Assembly: GCA_037178675.1 (NCBI GenBank)
Contig: JAYMGJ010000187.1
Location: 1 to 64,000 of the forward strand
DNA: 64,000 nucleotides
Reading direction: 5' to 3'
DNA from: Scleroderma bovista
Lineage: Eukaryota > Basidiomycota > Agaricomycetes > Boletales > Sclerodermataceae
A program made the translations under genes and the position numbers. Below the pieces are notes generated by a model. It was given only the letters and a program-made list of their open reading frames with translations. It did no database searches and was not told the origin of the DNA. Positions 10,659 to 22,191 of this stretch are shown here, piece by piece (the first letter of the stretch is position 1; each line of letters begins with the position of its first letter).

Positions 10659-13137
10659 CTAATACATTGGAAGACCGGAAAATTTCGCGATGACTTCTGC
10701 CGCACCGCTCGTCCAAATACCACGCTCCACCTGCGAGGACGGGATCAGCAAAGGAGTCCATGTAAAGCAACTCCATACCAATTGTTTATATTCTTCTTTG
10801 TATTTCTAAGAAACGACGACAGTATCAGTACTTAGTCCAGCTTTCTATACACAAACATACCTGCTTCGTCTCTGGAGAGAGGGCCTCAAAATATGCATTG
10901 AACTCGTCTTGCGTACCATTGGGGGACACTTGTTTGAGCCACCGATGAGCGCACAGTGTCCTCACATTGTGGGTTAGAGGTGGTAGAGTTAATAGTAGTA
11001 GAGTAAGACTTACCGAGCACTCTTATTAGACACAGGACGCCAACCCCTCTTCTTGCTCAGTGCTGGTACTGATGATGACATTGAGGAGCCATTGGCACCA
11101 CTGGCTGGAGGAGCTTGGGGGAGCTGGGGGACGCTGCTTGGAGTTGACGCAGCCGCTGGTGTCGATGAATTGTTGGGCTCGCATGCTGCTGGGGAGATGC
11201 TGCTTGGAGTTGACGCAGCCGCTGGTGTCGACGAATTGTTGGGCTGGGAGACGCTGCTTAGCGTTGGCGCAACCGCTGGCATCGACAAGTTGTTGGGCTC
11301 TGGTGTCAACGAATTGTTGGGCTGGGAGACACTGCTTGGAGTTGACGCAGCCGCTGGTGTCGACGAATTGTTGGGCTGGGAGACACTGCTTGGGGTTGGT
11401 GCAACCGCTGGCGTCGACAAGTTGTTGGGCTCTGGTGTCAACAAATTGTTGGGCTGGGAGACGCTGCTTGGGGTTGGTGCAACCGCTGGCATCGACAAGT
11501 TGTTGGGCTCGTGTGCTACTGGAGGAGCTTGGGCAGGCTGGACAACAGAGGCAGAGCCGTTTTGCTGAATTACTGGGATAGACGCCCTGTAAGATATGCG
11601 TGTCAGTAGGTCTGCAGTACATAGTATCACAACGTTACAAGGGGTTCTTGATGCGTATACGAGGTAGAGGCCGACATTGATTTGCAACTGATGCTGTCGC
11701 TCAGGTTAGTTGGCAGAGGGGGTGTGAAAGATTCCGAAATTATGTTTACCACCACTCTCATTGGGGTCCGTAACGTTGGAAGACCCGGACTCCTTACCTG
11801 AGGCTGAAGTACTGGGATGAACCTCCGCTAGAGTGGGGACATTAAACGATAGTCAGTAGATAGGAATAAAGAAGGTGAATACCCCCATCGATAGAAGGTG
11901 GCGAGGATCCATCGATGCAAGGTAGTCCAATGGCCATATTGTCATCGCTTGATGCAGATATCTCTGCATCCGTCTCCACTCGAAGACGTTTTGATCCCTC
12001 GGCGTTTTCAAAGCTATCAACATCATCAGTTGCTTCATCCTTCACCTTTCCTTTCCGCTTCAGCGGTATCATCTTCTTGTTTGCCTTGTTCGTAAACCAT
12101 GTTTGCTTCCACAATGAGTAGTAAAGCTTTCCAAGATCATCTGTTTTCCACGAGTCTTCACAGAATCTGAGCTCTTCAAAAGACCTTGCCATTTCGTTAC
12201 GGATTGCCAATTTGATAGTCCGTGGGATGGACGTCCATGTCATACTGCTGTTAAGTGAGCCGCTGCCACGGAGGTCTTGCCAAACATCGCGCATGGCCGT
12301 AAGGATCTTCTCAGTGCGTTCTTTGTCCAAGGCATGGCCGAGATTGTTCTCCAAGTACGCCATTGGACTTGTGGCTGCTGCCCCTTCCGGAGTGGCTTTT
12401 CAATCCTTAAATTGTTTCTCCGTCCAGAAGCGGACGGCCTCGTAGTCCGATCTATTTAGCTGGGGAAGAGGTGATGTGCTGAGAAGGTTAGATGATGCTA
12501 CAGCCTGCATGCCAATGTTAAGTGGCGCATCCGGACCACTATCAGAAGAGCCAGCGCCTGGTGTGATCCGAGAGATAAGCGCAGAGTATGCGCTCCTGTT
12601 GAAAAACCATGCAGTCAATTAGTGTAACGGTGGGAAATGCAGCTACTCGATGGCCATCTTTCCAGCCGCAAGTACCGCATTTTCGTTTTGAAGCTTTGAG
12701 ACGGTGTCTTTAAGGATTTGTATCTGACTGATATACTGGATATATGCGTGTCAGAAAGGATGAATAAATGTATAAAGTGACGGAAATACTCACCGAATTA
12801 TAGTCTTGCATTGCATGAACCTGTAACACATTGCATGCTCGTAAAGGTCAGATGTTAGCCTGTGTGAAGATCTAACGGGTGTATGCTGCTGCATCTGTCC
12901 TTGGGTATTGGTCCAGGGCGTTTGAACTATTCCAGGGCCTTGATAAGCTTGAGTCGTGTTGGGCCCGCCACGTAACATATTATTGCTTGTTGGGTTATAG
13001 GACTCATTAAAGGAGGTATTGCCAAAATTATACGAGGTATTGCTACTGCCAGAGATATACGAGGAGTTGCTGTTGCCAGAGGAATTCAGATGCTCTTCGA
13101 GGAACGAGGAAGAATTGTTGAAAGGGGGGAGCGACAT
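10659..13137 (-). pseudogene. Second CACTA gene: Asn/Ser-rich, coiled-coil protein of unknown function
   Basis: This is a multi-exon gene on the same strand as the transposase. The model for its 5' part is 13137-12877, 12820-12794, 12735-12647 and 12595 onward, all in phase across GT-AG introns. It encodes an Asn/Ser-rich start (MSLPPFNNSSSF), a short coiled coil (ILKDTVSKLQNENAVLAAGK) and then a block with RSDYEAVRFWTEKQFKD. An in-frame TGA at 12400-12402 follows, most simply a TGG-to-TGA change, and the frame then continues open to about 11850. Further 3' exons include a Ser/Thr/Pro/Asn repeat tract (11010-11600) and a terminal exon ending ..KFSGLPMY at stop 10659-10661. Exons between 11.0 and 11.85 kb are uncertain. 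By position it may be the accessory DNA-binding protein of the transposon; no family is recognised. Confidence 0.5.
11047..11535 (-). repeat. In-gene Pro/Ser/Asn minisatellite
   Basis: On the minus strand the block encodes repeats of the type PTPSSVSQPNNSSTPAAA and PEPNNLSMPAVA. The underlying DNA unit (plus-strand GAATTGTTGGGCTGGGAGAC and variants) recurs about every 60-110 bp. It lies within the second CACTA gene, and length change by slippage is likely. Confidence 0.8.
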
Positions 13138-13194
13138 GGTGGAGGAAGCAAAGTTCCGGTAGTTCCCGATAAGGCCATTACACAGTACACCACC

Positions 13195-13730
13195 ATGTCC
13201 TCTCAATTCATCGATCCCACTCTTGTCACCACACCGGTCAAAATCACCACTATCGACAATGTCGCAGTTGTCGATGTTCATGCTCTTTCTTCCGAGTGGA
13301 AGCACTACCTTGTGATGTTCACTCCATTGAAACCAGGCCCAGTTGTAAGTGCATATACTCAGCATTTATTATTGTCACTGACACACACTTACAGAGACTT
13401 GTTCTTCGCCTTTATAATCGCTCTGAAGGTCCAGAACCTCAACCTTGCAGCCAGGCTGATCTGGAGGGATTTGCTCCTGCTCAAGTGTAAGTACATACCT
13501 CTTATTACAGTCTCGCTAATGGATCTAGTCATCACCTTGTTCCAGAGATGGTGCGGTGTCTTGTATGTCCCCCCAGGGCTGGAGGGACAAAGAGGAGGGT
13601 CCATGTGGACAAGGTTTCCAATCATGTGCAACAATCGCGTGATGTCTTGCATGTCCGCAAACTCTCTCAAACAGACCTCGACGAGAATATGGCCCCGGAG
13701 AATACCAAGCGGCTTCACACAGGCGTGTAG
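13195..13730 (+). CDS. Small three-exon gene of unknown function in the CACTA element
   Basis: Exons are 13195-13344, 13395-13486 and 13529-13730. Both introns are GT-AG and the phases match exactly (0, then 2/1), giving 147 codons with no internal stop. The protein begins MSSQFIDPTLVTTPVK, has LVLRLYNRSEGPEP and ALSSEWKHYLVMF segments and a basic region RAGGTKRRVHVDK, and ends TKRLHTGV. No family is recognised. Its start codon lies 57 bp from the start of the divergent gene at 13137, so both could share one promoter region. It ends 171 bp from the stop of the convergent transposase gene. Intact splice phase across three exons, in an element whose other two genes carry stops, is the main support. 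Confidence 0.6.
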
Positions 13731-13901
13731 ACTTTATTAATTATTGGCACTCATGTACGTCTCATTGTTGGCATCATTCCCGCAACGCTGTTGTCTGTAT
13801 AATTACTGTATTGTGTTCCATGTCTTGTAGTCATGCAAAGAGAATAAAACATAATCATTGCCGTGTACACTGTCCAAGAATGCATGTATGGTAGAACAAA
13901 A

Positions 13902-16900
13902 CTACGTTTCTTCGTCGTTCTCGGTCCCAATGCGTGCAAGCTCCAATCCCATTTTCTCAACCAAGAAATATCTATCTTCTCCCACACCTTCCAGTAGATT
14001 GATGCGGTGAGGAACCATGCCGACGACAGAACGAATAGCAGTGACTTCGATGGCACATAGACTGGCATCGCCTAGTTTCGTGCTTGAGACAAGGACTCCG
14101 TACGATTCCTGAAATATGTAGGGCTGTGGAGGTGAGTATAACGTGACCAAAGCAATATCTGCAAAGCGGTACTGTTGAGGCTGTTGGGGGTCGGGGCCTC
14201 CATATAGGTCATCACCGCCGTCCTGCACAACCACTCTGGCAAAGTATTGCACTTCTGCAATGCGATGCTCACCCCCAATGATAGCCTGTGACTCTGACAG
14301 TAAGCATTTAGAGGTACAAGGAGCAGTAACAAGAGGCTTACAACGACATTTCGAGCCATACGTAGTTCCTCAAGCGGCTTCTGTGATTCAACAAACTCAG
14401 AGCGTGCGATCTGTCCATTTGGCAGGCGCAAACGCCCCCAATGACAGATATGTGGTATTTCAGGTTGTCCAGCATATTGAGAGATGACTTGCGCTTCACG
14501 GCCTTGCACCTTGATCTGGCGTTTGTCGCGTTTTGGCAACAAGACGTAGCCATTGCCCAAGTCTTCAGATGCGCGGGGATTGCTGCCTTCACCTGTGAGA
14601 TTGAGATCAGGGAGCATGGCTTTAAGAGCATTGACCTGGCAACGACGAATGCCCTGCTGGGCAAGGTTGGAGAATGGATCAGATGGCTGGCGAATTTCTT
14701 GCCCAAGGTTACCGATTGTACGCTCCATCGTCCATTGGGAGGAACAGATAGGTGAACCAATGCGGGCAGCTTCCGAGGCGAGATGGTTTGTCAGGTGGAC
14801 ACAAGGACGTATAAAGTGAATCCAATCAGTGCGCCGTTGGTAGTATAACGTCTCGAACTCATTCTCCCATTCCGCTAGATAGTTCCGAGCACATTGGAGT
14901 TGTGCCGGAGTTATGCTGTACTGACCCATGATACGAAAACCTGCGACGAACTTGCAAAAATTTCGCCAGAGATCATGGGGAAGGATACCGTAGAGAAGAG
15001 CCGGACAAAGAGAGTAGATCCAAGTGATGTATTCTGCCGCTTTATACCACGAGTTTGCATGGAGGGAGGGGTCACGGGGAGCTACATCGAATGAACCGGG
15101 GAGATATGGTTTGCAAACTGCCACAGCATGGCCGTGTTCTTCCCAAGTGCGCTGATTCTTCAGAACTGCCCAGCGCCAGTGCGCTTTGTTATCCGTGGTT
15201 GCACATTCGATGGTACCTCGCCACAAGTCAAGCCACAGGGCAGCCATATTTGCACCACTTAAGTGCATCATCTCAGACAAAAAACATTTGGGGATACCAA
15301 GGAGAAGGTGGGGTTGTAGGCCAAGGAGAATGCTGGGACCGACAATGCCAGTCTCAAGGCGACGAGTTTCATACTCCTTTCGGGTGCGTGCTTGAAGGAG
15401 ATAGCGAAGTTGTTGAGCGTATCGTGCAGAGGTGCTGGGACCAATGTCAAAGACGTTTACATCGTCGTGTGTGCATCCAGGAACGTCATAATTATCGGGC
15501 TTGAGTAAAACAGGATAATACTGAGAAGCGCCAGGCTTGCGACGTCCTTTGAGAGGACATCACATGCGACAGCCATTTTTACCTTGGTGCCCAACGAAGT
15601 TGCTCATGGTCAATAGCCCAGGTCCATCAGCGCATGCCAGGTAGAGCATTAGTCGTGAAAGAAATTCACGATTGCGAGCAGAATCCCATATCTTGAGGCC
15701 CTCACGCTGCAAAGCGGAGAGGTGATGAAACCCTGGAAACAGAAACGATTCGATGAATTTGGGTTTTTTGGGACCGGGGATGATTGCACCAGGAAGGACG
15801 TGCTTCTCCTTGTATCGATGGTCCGGGGACAGCTCAAGGATAATCCAGATATAAATCCAACAGTCGGACTCCTTGCTCTCGAAGAGTTGAGCGCCATCGA
15901 TAGATATCATCAGGAGTGTGTCGTCTGGTTCAATGACACCGTCACAAAAGGCACGGACATAGGCGCTACCACAGAAAATGTCATCATAGGCATTAACGAG
16001 ACCATCATTGATGCGAAGATCTTCCAATATTTGCTCAGTCCTGTATTGGCGGTAACGCATCTTCTCAGCAGTCTCAGGATGTCGCCAGAGAGCCTGTAGC
16101 TGCGGGCCAATGGGAATGGTATGAAAAACTGCATGGGGGCATGTGTGCCCTCTGGCACAGACGTCAAACCGAGCCTCGGCACACTCAGGGCATGCATCAA
16201 GATCTGCATAAGGACCCACAAATGCCGTGCATGAGTTTATGCACATGTCGTTGACAATGGACGTGACGCCAGTAACGTCTGTGAGAAGCTGCTTCACTTG
16301 ATAAAACGAGGGGAGTTGGGAGCCAGGGATGTGCGCATGGATGCTCGAGCGTATCTTGTCGTAAGTCGCCTCTGAAGAGTGCTCGAGTGCCATGAAAATT
16401 TCAATGGCAAGCTTTGCATATGGATCATTGAGGTCAAGAACCTCGTTTGGAGGGTTGCGAAGACGTTCCAGAGTGGCACTAGTGAGACCAATGCCATCGT
16501 CGAGTGAAGCATTCCAAATCGAATGTATCAGTGCCATACTTCGTGCATGCTTGGGAAAATCGACAGAGAGCTGTACGAGCTCATCTAAATCGAGGTCAAT
16601 GAGGGTCTGTGTGTACGTCTGCTCAGGTGTTTCGTGCGCAGGAGATGCGGGGAGAGGTGTGCCATACGTCTGCGGCTCGGGTATTTCGTGCGCAGGAGAT
16701 GCGGGGAGAGGTGTGCCGTACGTCTGCTCAAGTATTTCGTGTGCAGGAGATGCGGGGAGAGGTGTGCCATACATCTGTGGCTCGGGTATTTCGTGTGCAG
16801 GAGATGCAGGGAGAGGTGTATCGTCACAAGGGGCCTGCAATTCATAGTCTTGATTTGCGACACTGTCGTCATTGCCAACATTGCTTAACATCTATAAATT

Positions 16901-17167
16901 TTCTGTTAAAATGATTCAAACATATGAAAAAAGGCTCACCAAATCCCGCACCAAGTCGTCACTGGGGCCGTTCTGTGCAACAGAGGGTGCGATGCTCTGG
17001 ATGAATGCACGAAAGGCGTCAGAACGCTTCTGCAACTGTATGCTTCTTTTTTCGTCCTCATCCGCATCGCGATAATGACACCACCAGGTAGAATAGGCCT
17101 TCAACTGCTTGCGGGAGCCCTTGCAGTATTTCTTGCAGATGCACCAGTATACCGGTGGATCTGACAT
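13902..17167 (-). pseudogene. Tnp2-type (CACTA/EnSpm) transposase with one nonsense codon
   Basis: Exons 17167-16940, 16891-14342 and 14285-13902 join in phase 0 across introns of 48 and 56 bp, giving about 1,053 codon positions, the usual size for the family. Hallmarks in order: an N-terminal WCICKKYCKG cysteine block; a disordered linker with several copies of DTPLPASPAHE; a CPECAEARFD zinc motif; MISIDGAQLFESKESDCW; LYLACADGPGLLTMSNFVGHQG..GCRM; LSGANMAALWLDLWRGTI; SSQWTMERTIGNLGQEIRQP; and a C-terminal module ending with EVTAIRSVVGMVP and RYFLVEKMGLELA. The enzyme cuts and joins the transposon ends. A single TGA at 15560-15562, between GCRM and CPLKGRRKPG, breaks an otherwise open gene. 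A few upstream codons toward the terminal repeat are also open and may be another exon. Confidence 0.85.
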
Positions 17168-17437
17168 GACCTGTACACGACATAAGCCAGTTGGACGCTA
17201 CAGACAAGACAGAACTTACTGATTTGACTTTGAGAAGGTCAAGAACAAGAAGGGGGTCAAACAAGGTGTAGTAGGCCCTGTGATGGTGCCGTATTAGTCC
17301 AATAATTGATTCGAAGAGAAGGTATACCAACAGTACCTTGGATTGATGTGATCACATGCAAGCATTCGAATGAATGCATGCAATGCCTCAGGCGTTTCAC
17401 CTGAGAAAAGCTTTTGATGGATGTGAACCAAGTAGTG

Positions 17438-20380
17438 GGATCTATGAGAAACTAGAGTACTCTGTTTCGCACGCCAAAGCCATAGATACACATAGGCCCA
17501 AACTAGGCCACATACAAATACATGGTTGGACCTATCTACACATTTGGCCATTTCTCACTGGGGCTCATGAGTCAAAGGTCACTATTGATGAGTCGACCCT
17601 AGAGGAAGCTCAGAAGAAAGTGCCTAAAGAGTACTGGGAGTTCTTGGAGGTGTTCAGTAAAAAGTCGTCAGAGTGCATGCCGCTAAGCAAACCTTGGGAT
17701 CATGGAATTGATCTAAAGGAAGACTTCCTGCCCAAAAAGGGAAGACTTATCCCACTCTCTGTTGATGAACAAAAAGAAGTTGAATTGTTCCTTGACAATC
17801 AACTCGCTAAAGGGTACATTTGGCCTTCTATTAGTCAGCAGACGTCACCAGTCTTCTTTATCCCGAAAAAGGATGGCAAGAAGCACATGGTACAGGATTA
17901 CCATTATGTAAACAGCTGGACAATTAAAAATAATTATCCACTGCCGCTTATCTCCCAGCTTGTAGACAAGCTTAAAGATTGCAAACTCTTTACAAAGATG
18001 GATCTTCGGTGGGGTTACAACAATGTGAGGATTCGCGAAGGCGATGAGTGGAAAGCTGTGTTTGTAACACACAAGGGGGCTTTTGAGCTGTTAGTTATGT
18101 ATTTTGGTCTCTGCAATTCACCCACAACATTCCAGAAAATGATGAATGAGATATTCTACGATATGTCGGATGTCTGCATGGTGCATGTCGATGACCTTAT
18201 GATATTCACGGATACGGATGATCAGGAAAAGCATGATAGAATTGTGCTAGAAGTTTTGAAACATTTACGTGATAATGATCTGTACGTTAAACCCAAGAAG
18301 TGTCGCTTCAGAGTCACCGAAGTCGACTTCCTGGGAATGATCGTTTCACATGAAGGTATTAAAATGGACCCTGAAAAAGTTAACACTATTTTGAAGTGGC
18401 CTGAGCCAATGAACGTAAAGCAGGTTCGCGCATTCCTAGGTCTCAGTAACTTCTATAGACGCTTTGTTAAAGTTTATGCGATCATGGCTAGGCCCATGAT
18501 GGACCTTACGTGTAAAGATACTGTATTTAACTTTGGAGAAAAGGAATGTGCTGTGTTTGAGGCTTTGAAAGCCGCCTTTACTCGTGCTCCGGTACTTCAG
18601 TACCCCGATCAGGACCACAAATTTCGCTTGGAAACAGACACGTCTGAGTTCACCATCGGGGGAGTGATATCCGTGAAGTGCGAAAACGGCGAATTCAGAC
18701 CTGTGTACATGTCACATTCCATGATGCCTCCCAAACAAAACTATCCTATTCATGATAAAGAGATGCTGCATCATAAAAGCAACTGAGGCCTGGCGCCATT
18801 ATCTCGAAGCCACTCCTTACGCTTTTGAGATATATACGGACCATCATAATTTAACGTACTTCACAAAGTCACAGAATTTGTCTAAGTGCCAAGCGTGCTG
18901 GCAAATGTGGATGACACGCTTCAACTATTCGCTTATCTATAAAAAGGGAACTCAGATGCACATTGCAGATCCGCTCAGCAGATGATCGGACCATTACGTA
19001 TCTAGTTCCAAAGACAACAAGGACCAGGTCCTGTTAAACCTGGTATCTATTAAACTCGTCAACATCACTGATCAGTCTTATGAAGAGCAGCAGTCGCTCA
19101 TTACGAACTTTCATGACACTCCTGTTGCTGGGCATAAAGGAGTAAAAGCTACATATAATGCGCTCCGGAAGCATTATTCCTGGAATCAAAAGACTTCTGG
19201 AAGCCTTGTTCCTCTCTCTACCCCTTAGCGGCCTGTGGCTTGACGTCACAATGGACTTTACCGAGATGCCGGAATCCCTTGGTTACAATTATATATTAGT
19301 CGTGGTTGATCGGTTCTCCAAGGAGGTCGTGTTTGTGCCTTGTACCAAGGAGGAAACTGCCCTGTCAACCACTGAGTTATTTAGAGACCACATCTGGTGT
19401 CAGCATGGACTCCTGTCTTCCATCGTGTCTGACCGTGGATTGGTCTTTGCAAACAACTTCCTGGGGGAGTTGTATAGACTCTTAGGCGTAAAAAGGAAAA
19501 TGTCTATGGCATTTCACCCTCAAACCGATTGTCAAACAGAGCGGTTGAACCGTGAAATTAATCAGTACCTCTGAACCTATGTAAACGATTGACAGAATGA
19601 ATGGGCTAAGTGGATCAAGATTGCCCAATTCGTCTGGAACAACATGATTTCGGAAGTCACTACTGATTCACCATTTGGAATTACCCGGAGTTATTCCCCT
19701 CGTATGGGTGTTGAGCCGGTAGACACAGTAGCCCCAGCGGCTAAGGACTTTGCCACCATATTTAATAAGGTCATTGAATCGAGAAGGCAAAACGTAATAT
19801 GAAGCTTCAGGCGGATAAGCATAGAAATCCCGCCCCAGACTATGTTGTAGGCCAACAAGTTTGGCTTTCTACAGACAACCTTCGTATGCTACATCGCACT
19901 TCTAAGAAGCTTACAGAAAAGTGGATTGGCCCCTATGAGGTCACCCGTGTAACCCCGAATGCGGTCGAGCTTAAGCTCCCAAAAACTCTTCGGATTCACC
20001 CGGTTGTGAATGCTTCTCGAGTAAAGCCTTATTTAGGTCCTCTTCCTGGACAACCTGTGTCCCGGCCTGGTCCAGTACATGTCTCTGAAGAACGCGATGA
20101 AGAGTATGAAGTGGACTATATTGTGGCTTCTCATATTTATAGAAGACAACTCCAGTACCTGGTACACTGGAAAGGGTGCGAAGAACATGAGAGAGCATGG
20201 GAACCCTCATCTAATTTAAAGAATTCTCCTCTGGTAGTCGAGCGCTTTTACCAAGAAAACCCCTCTGCTCCTCAGAAACTTTGTATGGCCCAAGTGGACT
20301 TTGATTTGTTATTTAGTCGTGTCCCCAAAAACCTCACAGTTTGCGACACTCAGTTCTGCAGTCTGGAATCCTGCACCTGA
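17438..20380 (+). pseudogene. Gypsy B pol: RT, RNase H, integrase, chromodomain
   Basis: The frame up to 18786 holds the RT blocks KGYIWPSISQQTSPVFFIPK, YPLPLISQLVDKLKD and a catalytic HVDDLMIF, then RNase H (LETDTSEFTIGGV). A 2-bp deletion near 18766 shifts the frame; RNase H continues in the 18752-18985 frame. The integrase zinc-finger histidines and the D,D,E core (VTMDFTEMPE, SIVSDRG, QTERLNREI) follow. Two TGA codons (19572-19574 and nearby, in YL*TYVND*QNEW) stand where Arg is expected, a CGA-to-TGA pattern. The last frame (19799-20380) has GPYEVTRVTPNAVELKLP and a chromodomain with EYEVDYIVASHIYRRQLQYL. It continues the protease at 9659-10129, separated from it by the CACTA-like element. 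Confidence 0.88.
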
Positions 20381-20391
20381 GGGGGGAGTAG
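20379..20391 (+). other. Polypurine tract of gypsy B
   Basis: The purine run GAGGGGGGAGTAG lies between the pol stop and the LTR start TGTTACGG. It marks 20392 as the 5' edge of the 3' LTR and ties this LTR family to gypsy B. Confidence 0.65.
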
Positions 20392-20761
20392 TGTTACGGA
20401 CCAACTTTTTATCTTATCTAATCTGTGATTAGATAGTGTTTATCTTATCTTAGTGTACAGCCTCTATCTTATCTACCTAGTCTAGACCTATGCCTCATGC
20501 TGTACATGCTGTCACCCTTGACATCATAACGCATAGCCTTAGCTCCACAGTGATGTCATTACATAGCCTTTACCTGCACGTAGCCTCATGGATAGCCTCG
20601 CGTAGCCCTCGTGTATAGTAGTATATATACAGTGCAATCCAGCACCCAGAGGCTCCCCATTCAAGCTCATCTTGGGTCTTTGCTCTAGATACTCGTGTCC
20701 TATTCCTCCTCAGAGTCTTGTGTGTTAGGGTCCTTGGTGTTCTTTGCCTAGGGTCATCTCA
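20392..20761 (+). repeat. 3' LTR of gypsy B (family B LTR, 370 bp)
   Basis: It starts TGTTACGGACCAACTTTTTA and ends GGTCATCTCA. It has a TATA-like stretch (TATATATACAGTGCAATCC) typical of the LTR promoter. The flanks do not match, as expected for the 3' LTR of an element whose 5' end is lost. Related solo copies are at 27396-27784, 29749-30131, 31710-32092 and 62107-62450. Confidence 0.8.
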
Positions 20762-20853
20762 ATGGAGCAGAAGCAGACAGGAAAATAAACCAGATACAAG
20801 AAAATAAAGCAGGGACAGGAAAATAAACTGGAGCGGAAGCAGAAATGGGGAAC

Positions 20854-21453
20854 TGTCAAGTCCAGGTCTACTCTGGTAGGGAGTCCGGTCAAGTCCGGAC
20901 AAAGGCGGACAAAGGAGGAGGGCCAAGGGCTGGACAAGGGATTAGTCCAGCCAGAGTTGGTGACCACTTGGATTCAACAACAAGGACAATGTGCATTGAT
21001 CCCTTGTGTAGGTTCCGGTCAAGATGACAGAGATGGAGACAGAGACAGAGACAGGTAGAGACTGGAGTAGTAACTAAGTTGATTTCAGACTGAGGTGTAC
21101 AAGGTAAACTAGAGAGTATTTATACTAAGTAGAAACTAGGGTCGAGTACATACAGTGACAAGTAAACAACCTAATAGCAGACAAGGGATGACCGGAGTTA
21201 GGACTAGGTCAGGTCCGGTGAAAATACTACAAGGTCTAGGATATATTGAGTTCATGGAGAACTCACAAACAGGCAGGGTAGATGGGGAAGTGTGGTAAGG
21301 ACTAAAAGCAGACTAGACCAAGGGTCATAGTTAGCAGAAGCATATCTGCGTGACCGTGACTGGAGTAAGTGACGAGTGACCAGAGTTGAGCTGTTGGGCT
21401 GCGATGCGACTGGAGTAACCAGATAAGATCCAGAGTTGGACATGGTCATAACA
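20854..21453 (-). repeat. Family C LTR in inverted orientation (600 bp)
   Basis: It reads TGTCAAGTCCAGG... to GGTCATAACA on the plus strand, the reverse complement of the LTR at 1543-2183. It is followed by GTATCCCCCCTTT, the complement of the polypurine tract, and then by the ORF at 21539. This is therefore the 3' end of a family C element lying on the minus strand, joined to a plus-strand pol fragment further on. Confidence 0.75.
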
Positions 21454-21538
21454 GTATCCCCCCTTTAGGGGCCGAACCCATGAGGCCCCAATGAGGCTGT
21501 TGTGTGGTCGCCTAGAAACAATGCGGAGTCTGGAGTGA

Positions 21539-22191
21539 TTGTCTGAGTATGAAATCTGGATCTATAAAGATCAGACCAGTTTTGCCTTTACCCCCAATTT
21601 ACTGCCATCTGAAAAAATGTCTGCCACTGCCAAGTCCGTCAGCCCCACCGCCCCTGCTGCCACCAAGTCCAAGGATTGGACGAAGGTCTCAACACCAGAG
21701 TTACAGTCCGGTAGCGAGGACGAGTCTGACGTTGTCGACGCCAAGGTGAAGGAGCGCCGTCGTCGCAAGCAAGTGAAGAGGGAGGAGAAGAAGCACAGGG
21801 AAGAGGTGGAGAGACAAGCACGCGAGGAGGTGGAGGCAAGAGCACGAGAGGAAGTGGAGAGAGCAAAGGTGGAGGTGGAGAGAGCAAAGGCGGAGGCAGA
21901 GCATAAGGCATGTGAGCAGGCAGAGCAGGAGAGGGCAGAGTCACAAGCGAGGGCAGAGTCAGAGCAGAGGAGGGCAGTGGAGGTAGCTGCCAAGCAGAGG
22001 GCAGTGGAGGTAGCTGCCAAACAAAAGGCAACAGCGCAGGAGGCATCAAAGAAGAGAGCAAGGGAGGAACCGGAGGCAAGTCCAGTAGGAGATGTCCGGT
22101 AGGGTTTATTTTATTCTATTTCTGCTTTTTGTTTGCTGACTCCTTTTGTAGATGCATGCGTTGCGCAAAGCATCGTGTGGTGTGTGAGTGC
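21539..22191 (+). pseudogene. Family C coiled-coil/Zn2Cys6 ORF, truncated
   Basis: This is the homologue of the antisense gene at 308-1458. It starts MSEYEIWIYKDQTSF and keeps SVSPTAPAATKSKDWTKVST, ELQSGSEDESDV and the long Arg/Glu/Ala coiled coil. The intron after ..PVGDVR has the same position and phase, and the next exon opens CMRCAKHRVVC. Similarity ends around 22190, just after the third cysteine of the cluster, where pol sequence begins. It shares the strand of the adjoining pol fragment only because this block is inverted. Confidence 0.7.

Larger units (their letters stand above)
10635..17437. mobile_element. CACTA/EnSpm-type DNA transposon nested in gypsy B (6.8 kb)
   Basis: The right end reads on the minus strand CACTACTTGGTTCACATCC. 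The left end reads on the plus strand CACCACTTGCTATCC. They align as an imperfect terminal inverted repeat (CACyACTTG...ATCCATC). The outermost bases at the right end are CACTA, the signature of the superfamily. Inside are a Tnp2-type transposase (minus), a second large gene (minus) and a small divergent gene (plus). Gypsy B protease lies on one side and gypsy B reverse transcriptase on the other, both on the plus strand, so this is an insertion into that retroelement. I could not find a matching 2-3 bp target duplication (left ACA, right GGA), so the end bases are uncertain. Confidence 0.75.

Noticed and set aside
11053..11581. Plus-strand frames of about 170 codons with TAGVDELLGWETLL-type repeats.
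   Set aside because: They are the antisense of the Ser/Pro/Asn repeat of the minus-strand CACTA gene, which has supporting exons on either side.
15560..15562. Idea that TGA is read as tryptophan, since many frames are open across TGA.
   Set aside because: Other frames are broken by TAG and TAA too (3981, 23446, 51.7 kb), intact genes end normally at TGA, and CpG decay explains the pattern. A nuclear fungal genome with spliceosomal introns uses the standard code.
16392..16914. Plus-strand frames with repeated VFRAQEMRGEV.
   Set aside because: They are antisense shadows of the repeated DTPLPASPAHE linker of the Tnp2 transposase.
10635..17437. A 3-bp target duplication for the CACTA-like element.
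   Set aside because: Left ACA and right GGA do not match in any register I tried, so I do not claim one.
20392..20761. Solo LTR interpretation of this copy.
   Set aside because: A polypurine tract and gypsy B pol lie directly upstream and the flanks (AGTAG, ATGGA) are not a duplication, so it is better read as the 3' LTR of gypsy B.
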